This document shows, in pieces, positions 62,068-64,000 of a stretch of DNA of 64,000 nucleotides (position 1 is the first letter of the stretch; every line of letters begins with the position of its first letter). The notes beneath the pieces were generated by a model. It saw only the letters and a program-made list of their open reading frames with translations, ran no database searches and was not told the origin of the DNA. The position numbers and the translations under genes are program-made. This DNA comes from Pseudomonas migulae NBRC 103157 (GTDB lineage: Bacteria > Pseudomonadota > Gammaproteobacteria > Pseudomonadales > Pseudomonadaceae). The stretch is taken from positions 1-64,000 of the forward strand of contig NZ_BDAG01000038.1 of the NCBI RefSeq assembly GCF_002091715.1, read 5' to 3'.

Positions 62068-62187
62068 TCAAAACGAAGGCGGCGTAATCACCCAAGTCAC
62101 CACCGCATCCACATCCTCGGGATTCCCGTAACGATGCGGCTCCTGACTGGAAAAACTGAAACTGTCCCCCCTCACTCTGCTGCAATC
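62068..62187 (-). pseudogene. 3' fragment of an XRE/cupin transcriptional regulator
   Basis: The minus strand encodes RGDSFSFSSQEPHRYGNPED then VDAVVTWVITPPSF and a stop. This is the C-terminal end of the cupin domain in PuuR-like XRE regulators. Nothing upstream continues the frame as this protein; instead, tRNA-Ser-adjacent sequence (TTACATAGAAAAGCCCCGTAG) begins about ten bases further. The gene was cut by that junction. Confidence 0.75.
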
Positions 62188-62195
62188 GGCTGGAC

Positions 62196-62237
62196 GTTAC
62201 ATAGAAAAGCCCCGTAGATGAAAATCTGCGGGGCTTT
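62196..62237. repeat. tRNA-Ser-adjacent sequence, copy 3
   Basis: GTTACATAGAAAAGCCCCGTAG matches ATTACATAGAAAAAGCCCCGTAG found directly after tRNA-Ser (60104-60126), and goes on to a CCCCGTAGAT / ATCTGCGGGG terminator. With copy 1 it brackets 60.1-62.2 kb like an attachment-site pair. Confidence 0.75.
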
Positions 62238-62267
62238 TTGGTTCTCGGAGGAGTGAGGGGTTAACGC

Positions 62268-62678
62268 TTAGTTGCGAATACGATGTTCCGTAAACGCGTA
62301 GTCCTCTTGGCAGTCGGCGGTAGGATCTGTGACGGTGTTTACGTAGTGAATGGAGTTCCCATCCAGTATTTTGTACTCATAGATTTCCGGAGTCCGGACA
62401 CCGTCCGTTTTCATTTCATTCTTGCCATTCGCCGCAGACCAGGAACCTCGCTCGGTTTGAATGGGTTGGGTCCGTTGCGCGTCTCGGAAGAAGGTGATCG
62501 AGAAGCGACCATTGGGCTCGAAATTCGTATTCCAGGACAGGAACTGGCATTTGCCGTGTTCTTCGCGCATTCCTTGCCATGAGCCTACGAGGGATGGGTC
62601 CGTGGAGGGACTGTTCGACGTACATGCACTGAGTGCTGTGGTCAGAATGATGAGAGTAAACGTGATGCCCCGGTGCAT
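62268..62678 (-). CDS. Small lipoprotein of unknown function
   Basis: A 136-residue lipoprotein: MHRGITFTLIILTTALSAC gives a lipobox LSAC. The mature part begins with a low-complexity linker (TSNSPSTDP) and then a lipocalin-like opening SLVGSWQGMREEHGKCQFLSW; two more Cys could pair. No family is assigned. I chose the ATG at 62678, which has GGAG seven bases upstream; the ATG four codons before it contains that GGAG. Confidence 0.7.
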   Translation of the reverse strand: MHRGITFTLIILTTALSACTSNSPSTDPSLVGSWQGMREEHGKCQFLSWNTNFEPNGRFSITFFRDAQRTQPIQTERGSWSAANGKNEMKTDGVRTPEIYEYKILDGNSIHYVNTVTDPTADCQEDYAFTEHRIRN

Positions 62679-63039
62679 GTACAACTCCATTTGATGATTC
62701 AGAAAACTGCATTCTACTGAGCGGATTTCCAGGGAACTCCGGACGCGAAGACAGCTGTTTGGTCGTGCTTGGATTCTACGGAAGGAACACCGTCAGCGGC
62801 GTTGCTGCGTCGGATTCGGTCGCCTCCCGGCGTAAGAAAGATATACCGATTCACGAGAAAAGTTACTTGCCTGAGTCAGTCTGTTTACTCACCCCCGAAT
62901 CCATTTGCCGGCCTGAACATTCAAGGTTTTCCTTGGAAATATCCCCTGACACTGAAACTCCCCACCGCAAAACATCCTCATCTACTCTGGTTTCGCAGGG
63001 CACGGACCTGCGGTTATCAGCCATCGCAAGGAGCGAAAA
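62679..63039. other. Gap without a supported gene
   Basis: 361 bases. Several open frames exist on both strands, but none has a good ribosome site together with protein-like composition. AAGGAG just before 63040 serves the next gene. No hairpin with a U-tract or repeat was seen. Confidence 0.5.
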
Positions 63040-63231
63040 ATGTATTTTGAGATTTACAGGCAAACCCGCGGCACCCTCCAGACTGGCAAAGGTCAATGGC
63101 GGTGGCGCTTGAGGGCGGGGAACCATGAAACGATTGCCAGCGGCGAGGCGTACATCAACAAGGCGGATTGCGCGCATGCCATCAGCCTGATCAAGGGGAC
63201 TCACGATCACACCCCGGTGAAGGAAATCTGA
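63040..63231 (+). CDS. DUF1508 (YegP-type) protein
   Basis: A 63-residue single-unit DUF1508 protein: MYFEIYRQTRGTLQTGKGQW, RWRLRAGNHETIASGEAYINK, then CAHAISLIKG. The family is a small alpha-beta fold that often occurs as tandem repeats; here there is one unit. Role unknown. AAGGAGCG precedes the ATG. Confidence 0.85.
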   Translation: MYFEIYRQTRGTLQTGKGQWRWRLRAGNHETIASGEAYINKADCAHAISLIKGTHDHTPVKEI

Positions 63232-63377
63232 ACCCCAAGTGGTGAAGCTGCTCAGTGAGGGCAGCTTCTTTGCAGGCAACCTTGCGCTCGGATCAAACGC
63301 AGACTGCTTGAGTCGCATAGACGCCGCTTGCGACAGCTACCTAAACTGTCGGCAGATTTGGGGACTGGGGGCATTGG

Positions 63378-64000
63378 ATGAATCGCAACGAACTTCGCAA
63401 GGCGGATATCAACCTGATGGTGGTGTTCGAAACCTTGATGCTTGAACGCAACGTCACCCGGGTGGCGGAGAAGTTGTTTCTCGGGCAGCCAACCATCAGT
63501 TCGGCGCTCAACCGCTTGCGCACGATGTTCAACGATCCGCTGTTCATTCGCGTCGGTCATCGCATGGAGCCGACCGCCAGGGCCGAGGAGCTGATTCAGT
63601 ACCTGTCGCCAGCGCTGGATTCGCTGTCGGTGGCCCTGAGCCTGACCCGTGATTTCGACCCTGCCAGCAGCACCATGACCTTCCGCATCGGGCTGTCGGA
63701 CGATGTCGAATTTGGCCTTCTGCCACCGTTGTTGCGTGCCCTGCGCCAGGAAGCGCCGAAGGTGGTTTTTGTGGTGCAGCATGTGGATTACTGGCGGATT
63801 CCCGATTTATTGGCGTCCGGCGATATCACCGTGGGTATCAGCCAGACCCGCGGTCTTCCGGCCAATGCCAAGCGCAAATTGCTGCGGCACATCCAGCCCA
63901 GCATCTTGCGCGCCGATGCGTCCGCCACGCCGCTGACCCTCGATGAATATTGTTCGCGTCCTCACGTGCTGGTGTCCCACACCGCCAATGTCAGTGGCTA
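63378..64000 (+). CDS. LysR-family transcriptional regulator, 3' end outside window
   Basis: The first 207 residues of a LysR-type regulator. The winged helix-turn-helix is at about 8-66 (INLMVVFETLMLERNVTRVA, FLGQPTISSALNRLRTMF), and the effector domain starts at about 90 (TFRIGLSDDVEFGLLPPLLR). The RNELRKADINLMVVFETL opening fits the LeuO/NodD-like branch. The frame is open to the edge, so length and target are unknown. Confidence 0.9.
   Translation, partial: MNRNELRKADINLMVVFETLMLERNVTRVAEKLFLGQPTISSALNRLRTMFNDPLFIRVGHRMEPTARAEELIQYLSPALDSLSVALSLTRDFDPASSTMTFRIGLSDDVEFGLLPPLLRALRQEAPKVVFVVQHVDYWRIPDLLASGDITVGISQTRGLPANAKRKLLRHIQPSILRADASATPLTLDEYCSRPHVLVSHTANVSG

Noticed and set aside
62863..63318. 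Minus-strand 151-codon frame across the DUF1508 gene
   Set aside because: Antisense to a recognised gene, poor composition, no ribosome site.

Overview
The window is chromosomal DNA from a Pseudomonas, most likely of the P. fluorescens group. The evidence is gene order: ung, an AbrB-type protein, tctABC, tctDE, ygfZ, sdhE, nadB, algU-mucA-mucB-mucD and then bepA-like, tusA, perM, bcp, gcvR, dapA, bamC, MBL, purC follow P. aeruginosa order in two blocks. A phaG gene and abundant REP palindromes of the GGAGCGGGCTTGCTCGCGA type also fit. The GC-rich coding background is broken by a few visibly AT-richer stretches.

Layout. 0-4.8 kb: a secreted protein, FosA, a LysE exporter, a PAS-GAF-GGDEF cyclase, stress-type small proteins and a membrane protein. 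4.9-11.4 kb is accessory: an orphan HsdR-N-like nuclease, two tandem PixA/AidA genes behind a strong promoter, tam, a small gene behind a structured phage-type RNA, hicAB and tRNA-Gly(CCC). 11.5-15.2 kb: phaG, rsuA, a CWC protein and a second GGDEF protein. 15.5-25.4 kb is one catabolic locus read leftward: guanidine-I riboswitch, ABC transporter, two DUF1989 proteins, a biotin-dependent urea/guanidine carboxylase and allophanate hydrolase. Together they import guanidine and degrade it through carboxyguanidine and allophanate to ammonia and CO2. 25.7-34.6 kb: two Tyr/Gly-rich lipoproteins, then an AT-rich three-gene unit (glycosyltransferase, lipoprotein, 1863-residue RTX protein).

34.7-59.9 kb is conserved core: acyl-CoA metabolism, uracil-DNA repair, tricarboxylate uptake with its two-component system, an HDOD protein, flavinylation and NAD synthesis, the AlgU envelope-stress regulon head, and the dapA-bamC-purC cluster. 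60.0-62.25 kb starts at tRNA-Ser(CGA) and looks like the scar of old integrations: three copies of the tRNA-adjacent terminator, a truncated XRE/cupin regulator, and a second copy of the structured RNA. The end holds a lipoprotein, a DUF1508 protein and a partial LysR regulator.

The most unusual result is the pair of structured RNAs at about 9.13-9.34 kb and 60.60-60.80 kb, both on the minus strand. Each has a 16-bp stem conserved by compensatory changes. Each carries one single-stranded segment complementary to identical sites both upstream and downstream. Each has a hairpin loop complementary to the Shine-Dalgarno region of the following small gene. This is the layout of phage P4 CI / P1 c4 immunity RNAs, here sitting in a bacterial chromosome.
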